The notes: generated by a model from the letters alone, not told the origin. A stretch of 64,000 nt of DNA from Sipunculus nudus (GCA_026874595.1 CM049310.1:53943058-54007057), one strand, 5' to 3'; positions 1-12,722 are shown, counted from the first letter of the stretch. Program-made: numbers and translations.

Positions 1-753
1 GGCGGTAGTCTTTAATCTTGCACGGGCGAGTCGGGAGTCAAATGTTCCGGACGATCGGCACGGCGCAAGTCGCTGCAGACACTAGTTTTATACTGATCAA
101 TCAGCATGCTGTGTTGTTTTATCTCAAGCACCCTTAGGTATTGATTCAAATACCCGAACTCCACCTCGGGCACGGAGGTTATTCGTCTGACTAGGACCCT
201 GCTGCGGCGACCACAAACTTAACCACTCTTTTTCTGGTCTAAAAGGGGACACAGGGGAAGTAGATGGAATAAATTGTAATTTACCTTCTGTATATGATGG
301 TAATAAGACGTGACAGAAGCTGCTGACATTATTGCGGGGCTTATCAAGGTCCAGTTTCTAACTTGGAGGCGCCAATAATTCTGTCAGCGATTTGATATAT
401 AGAGGTTGGTATAGCGGCTCGCCCAGGCGATATGAGGGCTTCCCTCTCACGCCGGAGTTACGGTGGTAATCATCCCAAATATGGGTTGAGAAAGGGCAAC
501 TTTATCAAATCTACGTTTGGCCGAAATTCAATTCCATTTGCCGATTCTTCTCAATTGATAAATCTACTCAGTAACAGACGGCCTTCCCTGACGCGATTAT
601 CCGCTGAATTTGTTCCACTCTATCTCCAGAAGCGTCTTATCCAAAGTTTTTCACTAAAAAAGGCAATGTGATGAATTACCTTTTTACTATATGGTAGATA
701 ACATACAACCAAACCATAGTCGCATTGGACCTATCGTTTTTAATAAGCCTTTA
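1..753. other. intergenic, nothing recognised
   Basis: No gene, RNA or repeat could be supported here. The 79-codon open frame at 432-671 has no recognisable motif, no splice context and ordinary composition, so it is treated as chance. Confidence 0.5.
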
Positions 754-904
754 ATTTTGCTACGTTTCAAAAAAGGCAACCTTTACCCAATACATGACAT
801 GTTCCATGTATACAAAGACTTGTGAACCGAACGAATAACGCTTTCATTATGCTACGTTTCAAAAGGCAACCTTTTACCCAATATATGAAATGTTCCATAT
901 ATAC
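754..904. repeat. two-copy tandem repeat, about 94-bp period
   Basis: Two similar segments, 754-813 and 849-904, share the core TGCTACGTTTCAAAA, a GGCAACC stretch, an ACCCAATA block and an ATG-A-ATGTTCCAT palindromic tail. The copies differ by a few substitutions and indels. No coding potential is visible; the function is unknown. Confidence 0.6.
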
Positions 905-906
905 TG

Positions 907-1621
907 TTACGGGTTGACATAAAAGCGGACCGAACTGTCTCGCTAGTGAAGATTGCATTGCAAATTTTTCTTCATAACAAAATGGGAGCTCGTCCAACAT
1001 GACGGTAAACTTTGTCGCCCAGGGAATAAGCTCACCAAAGTGTGACTCCTGGGATAATAAGTCTTATTCTGATAGAAGAATGCTCTTAAGAGGGGATGTG
1101 TTAAGCCACGGTCACAACCGGGATACGGTCGCCGTACGGCGAGTGTTTAGGGCTATTCCGTACGGTAAACGCACGGCAACCGTGCGTTTTTCAAAGGCCT
1201 CAGGGACTCCGCAACGACCGTAACTGACATTAGCGCAAGCGCTTAAGTTGATGCGGCGGCCGTGCGTCGGACAGCCACCTACGGGCACCGTAAAGTATAC
1301 GTACGGTTGTCGCAGGGTACCCGTGCGATTTTCAACGCCTACTCGGCTACCCGAGAGACGTACGGCGTACCTGCGTCTGTCGTAAGGGGTCTTTGCGGCT
1401 TCCGCAAGGTAAGCTTGCGGTCCGCAGGGTTAGCTTACTTTACCGTGTGAAGGCCGTGAGGATGAGGAAGAAACCGTGCCGTTCCCGCACGTCGGCCGCA
1501 TAAGTATTCCTGCGGTTTCAAAAACCGAACGGTGATCTACGGTGTGCGGTGGCCGCAGCGGATTGTGACCGAGGCTTTACGGGGTGACATAAAAGGGGAC
1601 CGAACTGTCTCGCTAGTGAAG
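907..1621. repeat. 45-bp direct repeats flanking a motif-rich block
   Basis: A 45-bp segment at 907-951 recurs almost unchanged at 1577-1621; both contain GACATAAAA and CCGAACTGTCTCGCTAGTG. The roughly 625 bp between them is unusually GC-rich for this window. It is crowded with variants of CGTACGG, CCGTGCG and CCGCAAGG (about 1120-1550), many self-complementary. The direct repeats could be internal parts of an older transposable element or the ends of one repeat unit. No coding frame is convincing. Confidence 0.5.
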
Positions 1622-1631
1622 CTTGCTTTTC

Positions 1632-1697
1632 CAGCGAAGCGGTTGGTACGCCGGACATATGCGCCACCGACATGAGTTCGAATCCTGGATCGGCCCA
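1632..1697 (+). repeat. tRNA-like segment, probable SINE remnant
   Basis: The segment holds a D-arm-like block (GCG, then AAGCGGTTGGTA, then CGC) and, 33 bp later, a B-box-like GAGTTCGAATCC. This is the spacing of the split RNA polymerase III promoter in tRNA-derived SINEs. No acceptor stem pairs: the 3' GATCGGCCC has no partner upstream. The anticodon arm also does not fold, so this is not a tRNA gene. A poly(A)/T tail and insertion-site duplication were not found, so it is probably a truncated SINE head. Confidence 0.4.
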
Positions 1698-1951
1698 GAA
1701 TTTTCCCCTGAACAATTTGTCTTCGTAATAATACAGAGCCTTTTGATAAGAATTAGAATGTTCGAGTTCGTATGGAAAGATAAGAATTAAGTAACGTCTT
1801 ATGTACGGTTCATCTTTTATCTCTGATACAACAGGTGTACTGGAGTCATTATTTATGGCTTATTTTTAACGGTACACGGCTAATATACGAGGATGATCTT
1901 AAATATAATCTTGGAAATCTGTAAGCTAAAATATAATCATCGAGCACGTTG

Positions 1952-2670
1952 TACGCTCTTTACACAGCGCTTTACCTATAGGCCTACTACCTATATCATA
2001 AGCGCTGTTTGTTTTGACCTCGTGTCCTGAATCGCTACACCAGAGTGGAGCACTGTATTTTGGTCCAATCAGATGAGACCCTCTGCTGGAAGACAAAACG
2101 GTTACCAGCCAAGCGAGGAATACACGGAGCCAATGTTGTTTCTTTTCGTTTTGAGTGACAGCTCACCGCCCTAGCAACCGTTTGAACAGGTCACAGGCTC
2201 AGAGAAAATGGCCCTACACGTGGTTTGCACAGGTCCTTGTGTACATAGGATGCCCGGCCGCGTGAGCTGTAATTCAAACGAAATGAAACAACATAGGCTC
2301 CGTGCACACCTCGCTGGCTGGTTTCAGTTTTGCGGACACATGGCTACGGTAACATAGTCGTAATGTCATAATCAAATCGGTCGATGATGCGAGAACGCAG
2401 AGGGAGCAATTAAAATTCGACTTTTCTTTACTGAGAGTAACCATAAAACTGTCACAAAGCGGCGCTTTAAGCGCAGCTCTGGGCGGAGCCATCATGCCTG
2501 TCGAGTGTTTGTTATTGGCATTTGGTTGGCTGCTAGTCACATCAGCAGTTTTTTTTTTCAGCAGAAAGACCTACCACCTGGTGTCTAAGTGTATCATAAA
2601 CGGTCAAACCACGCAGCGGGAAAATCAGTAGCTTCTTAAGAAGCGCAAGATATCCGCTGCCTCGAGAGCG
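1952..2670. repeat. interspersed repeat family 1, copy with inverted internal duplication
   Basis: This matches 4291-4753 over its whole length, apart from an extra block of about 252 bp at 2227-2478. Near the left end is an 18-bp imperfect stem (CAGCGCTTTACCTATAGG with its complement, 1965-2007) around a 7-base loop. The extra block is partly a reverse-complement copy of the element itself: 2264-2321 complements 2105-2167, and similarity continues beyond. The structure is therefore fold-back. No protein is encoded. It looks like a non-autonomous DNA element, but ends and target-site duplication were not resolved. Confidence 0.7.
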
Positions 2671-3997
2671 TTACACGTTGCCGACTTCTACTTTTTATTT
2701 GTTTGTGTTTCATCGTGATAGAACGATCAAGGAAACTCCAAGAAAACGCTCATTAATGTTACCGACATGGTGCCAAGATGAAGTAGGTTTAGGGTTAAAG
2801 AGAAGGAAATATTAACAAGACATTAATCTTTACCCGCTTCATTTATATAAAACGATCCCTGAATGTATTTTTAATTTAATTTAATTTCAAAATACGTTCA
2901 GTACATATTCTCAGTAAAGTATATGAACTAACCTGGGTGCTCTCTCGTTTATAGGCCTTGTTATCATGTCTTAACGATTGAAATTGGTTATTCAAATTAT
3001 TATTTCATCTTTTATACCAGTATGTTATATGCTCTGTTAGATGATCTGTTAAATTAATAGTTATATCAATAAATCTAAAGCTAGGGGATGAGCAAGGTTT
3101 GAAAGTCTTGTCAAATAAATGCTCTTTTTGGACAGTAATCATACAAGGCCATGGGAGGAAAATGGACTGTAGAAGGGAGGGGGAGGGGCAACATCCTGGC
3201 CCGGGCTGTGCCGTGAATGATAGTAGATTTTATACATAACTATCGCGTGCATATGTAGGGATGAAAACGGTGCGAGACACAGAGTTGGGTGTTTTTTTTC
3301 GGTTTTTAGCTTGATTCGTTTTATATTTTCTTATATCTGACAGATAATACAGAACTCCAACTATTCCTGGCCTGGTCACTTGATATGCTGGACGTGTAGC
3401 TTTGAGCTGTTTATTGCTCGAGCTGTTCACGTAGTACTTTAAAGCGTCATTACTGTGATGCACGTTGGTAGTGTTATGATTAGGGTGATGGGCTGTTGAC
3501 GATCGTAAGAGTGTTGTTCGCTTCGAATTGTGAGCGTTCCCTACTCGAAGAAACCAGTCTGACATCTTTACTGCCATTATTGCATATTGGCTATTTTCAC
3601 AGGGCTGTTATACAATGTTAAAATTCTGTCAACTATTATGCAACCTGGGTAGTTGGGTCGGTTAGATACAGAAAACAGTTACCAGGTGATTGGGTGGGTA
3701 TAACAAGAGGTTAGAAGCCTCCTAGCCCTGCCTGGGCTTTTAGTGTATTTACGTTTACCACTAAAATGCTTAAAATAATACGTTGATCCATGTACCGATA
3801 GACGTAACTCAGTACCAGCTCTTATCACTAAATAAGAGGGCAAGAGAGTGGTAATTAGTTATAGAAGTAACCGAGAGGTGGCAGTACCGACACTACGTGC
3901 GATACAGTGAGAGAACGTTTGGTTTCTCTGTCAGAGACAACAATTAAGAACCATTTCATTGACTGGGCCAGTCTAGAAGCCTCCCAAACAACCGCAA
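2671..3997. other. intergenic, nothing recognised
   Basis: AT-rich spacer between the two family-1 repeat copies. The longest open frame (3230-3577, minus, 115 codons) has no motif, no signal peptide and no splice context that would support it. A purine-rich tract lies at 3170-3190. Confidence 0.5.
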
Positions 3998-4228
3998 ATG
4001 AGCGATAACGGAGAATTGCCTACTTATCCCCAAAGGTCAGTTTTTGAAAGTCAGTCATATTTGAGTTCTAGTGCAAACACTTGCACACGAAAAGGTAAGA
4101 AAAAAGGAGGAAAATTTGTAATCGATGGTTTTGAACTCTTTGGGACCACCCAAGACTTTGACCCAGATATTGGTGCAGAAATAAACTCATCAAGCTCTTC
4201 AAGTCAAAACCCATGGGGAGGGGCTTAA
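3998..4228 (+). CDS. possible small ORF or exon, function unknown (76 aa)
   Basis: The frame from ATG 3998 to TAA encodes 76 residues of fairly balanced composition. It has a basic patch (KGKKKGGK, residues about 32-39), an acidic stretch (DFDPDIGAE) and a run of six serines before the end. It resembles genuine low-complexity coding sequence more than most open frames here. No known domain, signal peptide or membrane segment is visible, and no donor, acceptor or neighbouring exon could be assigned. It sits 63 bp before a family-1 repeat copy and may be part of a mobile element. It could equally be chance. Confidence 0.2.
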   Translation: MSDNGELPTYPQRSVFESQSYLSSSANTCTRKGKKKGGKFVIDGFELFGTTQDFDPDIGAEINSSSSSSQNPWGGA

Positions 4229-4290
4229 TTAACCGTAGTAATTTACGTTGTATAGCCGGGTTTTTTTTTAACCTGTTCATGCTTCTAACC

Positions 4291-4753
4291 TACGCTCTTT
4301 ACACAGCGCTTTACCTATAGGCCTACAACCTATATCTTAAGCGCTGTTTCTTTTTACCTCGTATCCTAAATCTCTACACCAGAGGGGAGCACTGTATTTT
4401 GGTCCAATCAGATGAGACCATGTTCTGTAAGACAAAACGGTTTACCAACCAAGCGAGGAATACACGGAGCTAATGTTGTTCATTTCGTTTTGAATGACAG
4501 CTCATCGCCCCGGCAACCGTTTGAACAGGCCACAGGCTCAGAGAGAATGGTCCTACACGTGGTTTCTGGGCGGAGCCTGATGCCCGTCGAGTGTTTGTTG
4601 ACTGGAATTTGGTTGGCTACTAGTCACAGCAGCATTTTTTGCAGCAGACGAGCTCACCACCTGGTGTTCAAGTGCATCATAAACGGTCAACGTAGGCAGC
4701 TTGAAAATCAGAAGCTTCTTTAGAAGCGCAAGATTTCCGCTGCCTGGGGAGCG
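4291..4753. repeat. interspersed repeat family 1, uninterrupted copy
   Basis: Direct-orientation copy of the repeat at 1952-2670, including the CAGCGCTT/AAGCGCTG stem-loop (4304-4346) and the GTTTGTT, GAAAATCAG and AGAAGCGCAAGAT blocks at the right. It lacks the inverted block of the first copy: GGTTT at 4561-4565 is followed directly by CTGGGCGGAGCC. It therefore probably shows the ancestral arrangement. Confidence 0.7.
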
Positions 4754-6310
4754 TAGTGTCCAACCATAATCTACCATACCTGTCGTCACTTCATTCTGCC
4801 GAAATATCTGCCGCTACGCCTCCAATCGCTGCATTTGGCTCGAATATTTCCCTGCCCTTATCCAGCGTTGAGTGGTTAAATCCTTGCAAGCATTTCAGAA
4901 TTTTTTCCTTGATAGCTGTTCTTTGTCTGGTTGTCTAGATGGGGCAAGTCGGATGTCGGTTCTGAAAAGATTCCGGACGTCGCAAGTCATATGTCGGAGT
5001 TATATATTCAGATACCGCCATTGTGGTTCAGCCAGTATGCCACTTTGTTCTTTGCAAAGGAAAACACAAAATATGTCCCTTGATTGCTGCGAAGACCCTG
5101 GTACGATACCTGGAAGTTATTAAACCATCACCGAATGACAAAACCGAGTTCTCAGTTTATATTCTAATTAAGAACCAAGTGTAAAACTTTCTGTTAAGAT
5201 CAAAATAAGTGCCAAGTTAGATTTTCCAATTAGTCAGTCATTTCGAAACCACAGCTTTTGGGAATATGTTTTGTTGAATGAAGTGATATAACGTGTTTGT
5301 CTCTGACTATAAAGGCTGTCTGCGTTGTCGTAAAAACAGACCCATTACGAAGCCAGGTGTTACGGCTAATGCAAATGAAGCCCCAGAATCTGCAGCACTG
5401 CATTAGCTTATTACAGTCCGCTTTAGAAGTGATTTTAGTAACAAAAACACCGGTTCAAATCTCACTTGGTAAGAAAACATAATTAATAACATCACCGCAC
5501 CGACCATTTTAGCGTGCAGCAAGAGCGTGGCAAAAAATGAGGAAAAGTAAATTTAAGACAAATAGGATATGACTCTTGGAAAATATTTTAGGACGTAGGT
5601 ATGATTAAACGTATATTTTGACACCCATTTTTTTATATAGCTAAAAAATTAAAAAAAATTCTGCAGTAGTGAAAAAAGCATACATTAGTATTATTTAATA
5701 ACACAAATGAAGTGTATGCAGTTTTACAAAAGGCCGTGCTGTCAGATGACATTGATTTAAAGAACGCATTCAGGTCCACAGAACTGCAGCTCTAGCTCTA
5801 TTAATGTGGCAATCGGCTTAACATGCAGGTTTCTCGTAACATATTCTCGAGAGGTCAATACTGGTTGACGAAGGATTTTTATTTTTTTTGCCTGAGAATC
5901 CGAGAATTTAATAATTTTTTTAAATGTCTCACTCTGACACGAATTTAAGTCCTTGGTCCACTGTTTCCTTTTTGCAGAGTAAGGGTGCCGGCGTCCCTTA
6001 GACGTTCGATCCGATTGGGACACAGCTATCTTTTTCAAGATAGCGCCATCGGCGTTAAGAAACCTCGTAGATTCCAGTAACCTGATGTCTGACGAAATGA
6101 CGAGCGGTGTGTATATCACACGGGCTGCGATAGGAAGATAAAATATGCAGCAAGGACCTGGGGAAGGATAATAAAAAACACGATAAGATGCTGATGCTGC
6201 CGACTGCACGGGTTATTTGATTTAACATATATAACATAACACCCAAGTAACAAGAACAAGCTAGTTTTCTGTCGTAAGTTATATAGTTTACACATGATAA
6301 TACTAATTAT
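4754..6310. other. intergenic, nothing recognised
   Basis: Spacer with no supported gene. The longest frame (5757-6209, minus, 150 codons) has a mildly protein-like composition in its second half but no recognisable domain, no splice context and no neighbouring exon. It is left as an unassigned open frame. Confidence 0.4.
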
Positions 6311-7982
<1,672 letters not shown>

Positions 7983-8170
7983 TAGGGCTGTATAGCGTTA
8001 CATTATCTTACGATACGATGTGTATTGTGATCCTTCACTTATGAAACGACACACGATACGACACATATATGCAGATCTGCCAACTAGACCGATTTAATCG
8101 TACTTAGTCCGATTTTTAAGATTTTTGGTAGGAGAAAATCGTATTAGTACTATTTTTGAATATTCTGTGA
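7983..8170 (+). mobile_element. hAT-like terminal fragment
   Basis: The stretch opens with AGGGCTGTATAGCGTTAC and continues with GATACGATG and ACGATACGAC-type motifs. This resembles the terminal region of hAT-type DNA transposon families, whose ends commonly read CAGGGCTGTAACGATTCA (family knowledge). A related end in the opposite orientation lies near 12716. No transposase is visible and no 8-bp target duplication was found, so this is a remnant at best. Confidence 0.3.
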
Positions 8171-8411
8171 AAAGAAGTTCATTCTGCTAATCAAAAGATT
8201 CCCTGTCAGTAAATTCTGATCGAACTTCATGTGTTCTTTCGTCATTCATTCAATCCATTACTCCACTAATCCTGAGCGACTAAAACTCGATCTATTGTAG
8301 CTTATACTCATTGAGCAGCATTCTGTTAACTTCGTGTGTGCATGTGCTGGTAAAATGTAACTTTCAACTGTGGCACGAGCATGCGACGCAAAACGGACCC
8401 GTTGCGAACCA

Positions 8412-8537
8412 GGGGCGATGTTCAAGAAAAAGTTCTTTTGTAAGAATAAAACCCGTTCGTAAACTTTTTGTGCGCACTCTTTGCAAAAATTCGTAAGAAG
8501 TGTTAACGATGTACGTACGAGTGCTTCGTGAACACCG
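8412..8537. mobile_element. MITE-like element, copy 1
   Basis: About 126 bp beginning GGGGCGATGTTCA and ending TGAACACCG, which are approximate inverted complements. The interior is full of self-complementary CGTAAGAA/TTCGTAAAC/GTACGTAC motifs. A related segment at 10217-10355 shares the CTACGAATGCTTGGTGAACACCG-like end. It has no coding capacity. The target-site duplication is not resolved. Confidence 0.4.
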
Positions 8538-8887
8538 TTAATTTTTGCGTACGAACAAACGTAAGAAGGTCGTACCAAAATATTCCGACTATTAGACGGA
8601 ATTATACATGAAACTTTCTTGCAACTTCCTGCGCCGTTATGATTAGATCGATCAGAAGAGCAGACAACCTTTAAAATATGTTATAATCTCATGCCATATA
8701 TACACAGTAACAATAAGGAAAGATAGGTTAAGAAACTGTGATTATACAATTGTCCTACTTTTGCTTATTATCAGGTGATGTTTCCTGATTATCATGCCAT
8801 ATATACGTATCTGGCTTGTACAAGAAATTGTATTACGAACACAGATTTTAACATGATGTCATTAATTAAAATTGCAAGCTTTATGAA

Positions 8888-8916
8888 TATTAATATATAT
8901 ATATATATATATATAG
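8888..8916. repeat. (AT)n microsatellite
   Basis: Short uninterrupted AT dinucleotide tract. Confidence 0.85.
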
Positions 8917-9931
8917 GTATAAGTATATGGTTCAGTTTATGTGACTTCCTGTACACTGGCTTTGTACTTTAGTCTTACTTAAATTTTCGAGATGTTGTCT
9001 TATTTGTATGTGAGCATTTAAAGGATTCATGTAACATGTTGATGCAAAATCGGTAAGTATATGCTCAATGTGGGACCAAGAAAAATAACGACAGACCAAC
9101 AGTTAGGAAGCCACCTTTTTAGCAGAAGCGCACTTTTATATTTGTATCAATGATAATTTTACAACTTATAAAATGTTGTTCATGAAATAACATTGAATAA
9201 CCGATCATATTGAAAAGAGAGTTATGAAGAAAAACAAATTTAAACTACAGTTACAAATATTCTTGCATCTTAGCCAGTTGCACTTTGTTTACACATATTT
9301 GATTTGTTTAATAAAGAATTAACTACTGCATGTGCAAGTATACGTGGATTACACTTGACATGCATGAGCCATTAAGATGAGCTGAAGCAGCAAGATTTGT
9401 TCAACATCAAACAATATTTGGAAACAGATATACATGTAGGTATATTATATTCCTGCAACTATTACAGGAAAGTAAATAATTTAAAAAAAGTAATCAAGAT
9501 GCATACTAAATATGTCCACATGTTGTTGAGCTTTAACAGAATATTTATCACTAATGCTTAAATTGACTCTTATTTTAAATGCAAATGCGTTTTTTTCCAG
9601 TTTAGAATCCAAATGCCCTTAAACAGCATTTAAATGCAAACCGTTTTGAGTTTTTTTTCACAAGATATATATGTATATGTGTAAATGAAAATGCAGTTGG
9701 ACCCAACTTTGTTAGAAGTATTAAAACCAATACAAATATATTTCAAGACTATATTTCAGTAAAAGTATACATTAAAAGGTTATTTTTATGTAAATATTCT
9801 ATTACAGCACTAAAATAAAGCTTCGTCGAATATATTTTGTTTAAATTCTTTCATGAAACTAAATTAATATGAAGCTATGCATTAAACATGTAGTATACTC
9901 TCTTTTTTCTTAAAATGTATACATTCATGTT
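8917..9931. other. intergenic, nothing recognised
   Basis: AT-rich spacer. No supported gene, RNA or mobile element. Confidence 0.5.
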
Positions 9932-9942
9932 ATATATATATA

Positions 9943-9986
<44 letters not shown>
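9932..9986. repeat. (AT)n microsatellite
   Basis: AT dinucleotide tract of about 50 bp with one TATC interruption. Confidence 0.9.
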
Positions 9987-9991
<5 letters not shown>

Positions 9992-10216
9992 TTCCCTACC
10001 TTGACAAATACATTCATTCCTCAATCTTTCTTTTTTGCAAAAGTGATGATAATTCAATATAAATAGCATGGAATATGAAAACGTAGCAATATATACTCGT
10101 GAAAGGTTGACTGCCATAATCAACACTTAAGCTTTTGCATGCGGTTTTGACCGACGGCCAGAGAGATAAAAAAAACTGAATTGAGTGCAGCATATTTTAT
10201 GCGAACGCATGGGTCA

Positions 10217-10355
10217 GAATGTTCGTAGATTTAAGAAAAGATTTACGCATTTTCTTACGTGAGAAGTGTTCGTGAACATTATGTAAAATTTAAGAACACA
10301 AGTACGAACGTCGTACGCACATTTTCATTCCTACGAATGCTTGGTGAACACCGCC
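10217..10355. mobile_element. MITE-like element, copy 2
   Basis: Related to 8412-8537. It starts near ATGTTCGTAG, has internal TTACGTGAGAAGTGTTCGTGA and GTACGAACGTCGTACG motifs, and ends GGTGAACACCGCCC. The left end is poorly conserved. It is non-coding. Confidence 0.35.
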
Positions 10356-11814
10356 CAAGTTTCTATTTCCTATCGCTGTGTCTGCGAATTTGTTGAAATG
10401 CATGTGTGGACCTTTATTGAGAGCGATTTCTTGGACACCCTGCGTGGTGAAATGCAGCCGTGAACAAAATTGCACATATTATAAACGCAGGTGCGTGACC
10501 GCGGCATTCGGATAAATCTCCTGGGAGCGAGCTCCATTGCACGAGGCATAAACGGGTTGACTGACATGCGCTTGCTGCTAAAGTTTCCCGGAAAGCTAAT
10601 CCTGATGACACGAATGACACCTTACCCACACACCCATTGGATGACATTAGATCGACGTCATTTGACCCATGCGTCCATTGGTTGACCTCAATTTTATTTG
10701 CATAGACGTCATCTGACCTCTGAACCGCTTTTTGACAGTCTGGCCGTTGTTTTTTGCACGGAAGAAAGTTCCCACTTTGGTGGGCTGGACGTGATACCTA
10801 TCATCAAAGTAAATCAAAGAGCAAAATATTTTTTTAACTTAACAAACAAATTATCTGCGTTCCTTAAACGGAACGTATGCACTTTAAATGTGCCAGTTTT
10901 TTACCATTTCATCTTCTCGTGGTCACGAGTTGACATTCCTTACACAAGTTACATCCATACAGCGTCGTGGACGAGTGAACCAGTAATGTATCTGCAAGCA
11001 CCCGCACAAACCAGGAGCGGAATGACCGGAAACAAGTCTTATCTGGTGCACATAATGCACAAAAAGGTCAAATATGGCTTTAATAAATATCATAAAACAC
11101 ACTACTTGAGTGTGTACTTCGAAACTTCCTTGAATCCTCCTTCAATGTAGGAGGTTAGCACTATAAGTGACAATATATAATGCTAGAGATGTCTGGTATT
11201 CCAGGTAATTATCAAAAATACTGCGTTATATGAAGGTGTTATTGAGCCACCAAAATGTCATATACCATCTGTTCTTTCCATCGCAGTTAACTATCCAGTC
11301 TGAACGGTTCAGAATATATGGGTTTTTCCTTCTTTTCTAGTGAGAAAAATCTCTTTTTTATTATTACACCAATAGACCTATCTGACACTTATGTAGAATA
11401 CACGTTGTAAAAAGTAAACCAAATTCTCATATTTTTAAATAATTCTGTATTTTAACTGTTTCTTCACTTTGTTGAAAATGAGGCTCTTTAGTTATCTTCT
11501 CCTCATTACTAAAGTTCTCCTTCAAAAAGTGACTTATAGATATTTTCTTTGCAAAAAAAAACCAGGTGAACACAAGAGGATGGAACAGATCTTTGTAGCA
11601 GTCAAAAGAAAACGCATGAAACGGACTTTTGAAAACGATTTTATTTTTTCTCCTCAGTTTTGGCTCTTTGCTAGTCAATTTGGAAACTGATTAGCACATC
11701 CTGCTTATCAATTTCAAAAAGTAATTCAAGCCTTGTAATGCTGTCAACTTTTTTTTAAATATGCCATAAAACAGCTGATTTAGGGCCATTCTAATCCTCG
11801 AAATGCAGAGGCTT
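10356..11814. other. intergenic, nothing recognised
   Basis: The longest open frame (10698-11150, plus, 150 codons) has no domain, signal peptide or splice context. CATTGG-ATGAC/GTTGAC and GACGTCAT repeats at 10610-10720 are suggestive but not assignable. Confidence 0.45.
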
Positions 11815-11930
11815 TAGGGGGCTCCGCCCCTGTCCCCCGCCTGGTTCTTTGCCCCTGGACCCTACCTGGGGCCCTAAGCGGGCCCATGGACCCACCCGTC
11901 TAGTGCGAGCGCATTTGGCGCTCGCGTTGA
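11815..11930. repeat. GC-rich interspersed repeat with perfect hairpin
   Basis: A GGGGGCTCCGCCCCTG-type block with CCCTGGACCC motifs is followed by a perfect 8-bp inverted repeat, GCGAGCGC (11905-11912) and GCGCTCGC (11918-11925), around a 5-base loop. This style of GGGGCTCCGCCCC repeat occurs in many invertebrate genomes. Its ends were not resolved. Confidence 0.45.
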
Positions 11931-12134
11931 GTAAGATTTCCAGCTTTCAAATGTTTGCAGGTCTGTATACGTAGTATTAGAGTTCAAATTCATATTCATT
12001 GCTATTCTTTGTTTCTGGAGTTAAATCAAGTTCAATTTCACTGTGCCGTTTCCTCCATGCTTCAGACTCAGGAATAACTAATAATGAAACAACCCCTACA
12101 AGTGGTTTGGCTGCGCAGCTGTTAATCAATCATA

Positions 12135-12488
12135 TTTTTTTGTAAATTTTTTTTTGTGGTGGAAGTAACCGCCTCTATGTGACAGGGCGGTAGCACACGC
12201 TTCCTCTCATTTCATATCCTGGCCTTTACCAGGTCCGGTGACTATTGCACCTGTGGGCCCTGGGTGCGTAATCCTCCCCATTCCTGGGTCATACCATCGA
12301 GGAACCCCCGAAAGGCGCACTCGTTTGTGAGTGAAACATGTTGGGCACGGCCTTCCCATTAAGCCTGCAGGGCGCTCACCCTGGGTGGGGGCCGACCGTT
12401 AAAAACGTCCCGGATCGGCTGAAATTCGAACTCACAATCTCCCGGCTTTGAGTCCTGTGCTCTGCTCCTGAGCCACAGAAGCCGGTTT
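12135..12488 (-). mobile_element. tRNA-derived SINE with target-site duplication
   Basis: On the minus strand the element begins at about 12487 with a tRNA-like head. It has an A-box-like TGGCTCAGGAGCAGAGCA and a B-box-like TGAGTTCGAATTTC, separated by a CAAAGCCGGGAG block typical of SINE heads. A body of about 270 bp follows, ending in an A-rich tail (T-rich on the + strand, 12136-12157). It is flanked by near-identical 14-bp direct repeats, GTTAATCAATCATA (12121-12134) and GTTAGTCAATCATA (12489-12502), as expected for target-primed insertion. The head's anticodon and acceptor stems do not pair well, so it is not a functional tRNA gene. Confidence 0.8.
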
Positions 12489-12599
12489 GTTAGTCAATCA
12501 TATGCTGATTAACTGACTTCTGTCCAATGATGCCTTTGAATGCCCTCTGCCACATAATTGTATCAAATGTCGGAGGTCTCTAGTAAAATGTCGTATTTC

Positions 12600-12722
12600 T
12601 GTTAGATGGTCATAGAGCGTTAACGTACCGAGACAGGAACATCTTTTGATACCGATGTGATATTTGACTTTCTATCAGGATGTATCGATGCACCAGTGAA
12701 TCGCTACAGCCCTGCTAATAAC
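12600..12722 (-). mobile_element. hAT-like terminal fragment
   Basis: Read on the minus strand from about 12718, the sequence starts CAGGGCTGTAGCGATTCA and continues with GCATCGATACATC. This agrees closely with widespread hAT-type terminal repeats (family knowledge). It runs about 110 bp to the left. No transposase or second matching end with an 8-bp duplication was found. Confidence 0.45.

Noticed and set aside
5757-6209. 150-codon minus-strand open frame
   Set aside because: Composition is mildly protein-like, but no motif, splice site or partner exon could be found. Long chance frames are expected in 64 kb.
10698-11150. 150-codon plus-strand open frame
   Set aside because: No domain, signal peptide or splice context. 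It also crosses CATTGG/GACGTCAT repeat-like sequence at its start.
12420-12487. Functional tRNA gene on the minus strand
   Set aside because: A and B boxes are present, but anticodon and acceptor stems do not pair. The context (tail, target duplication) is that of a SINE.
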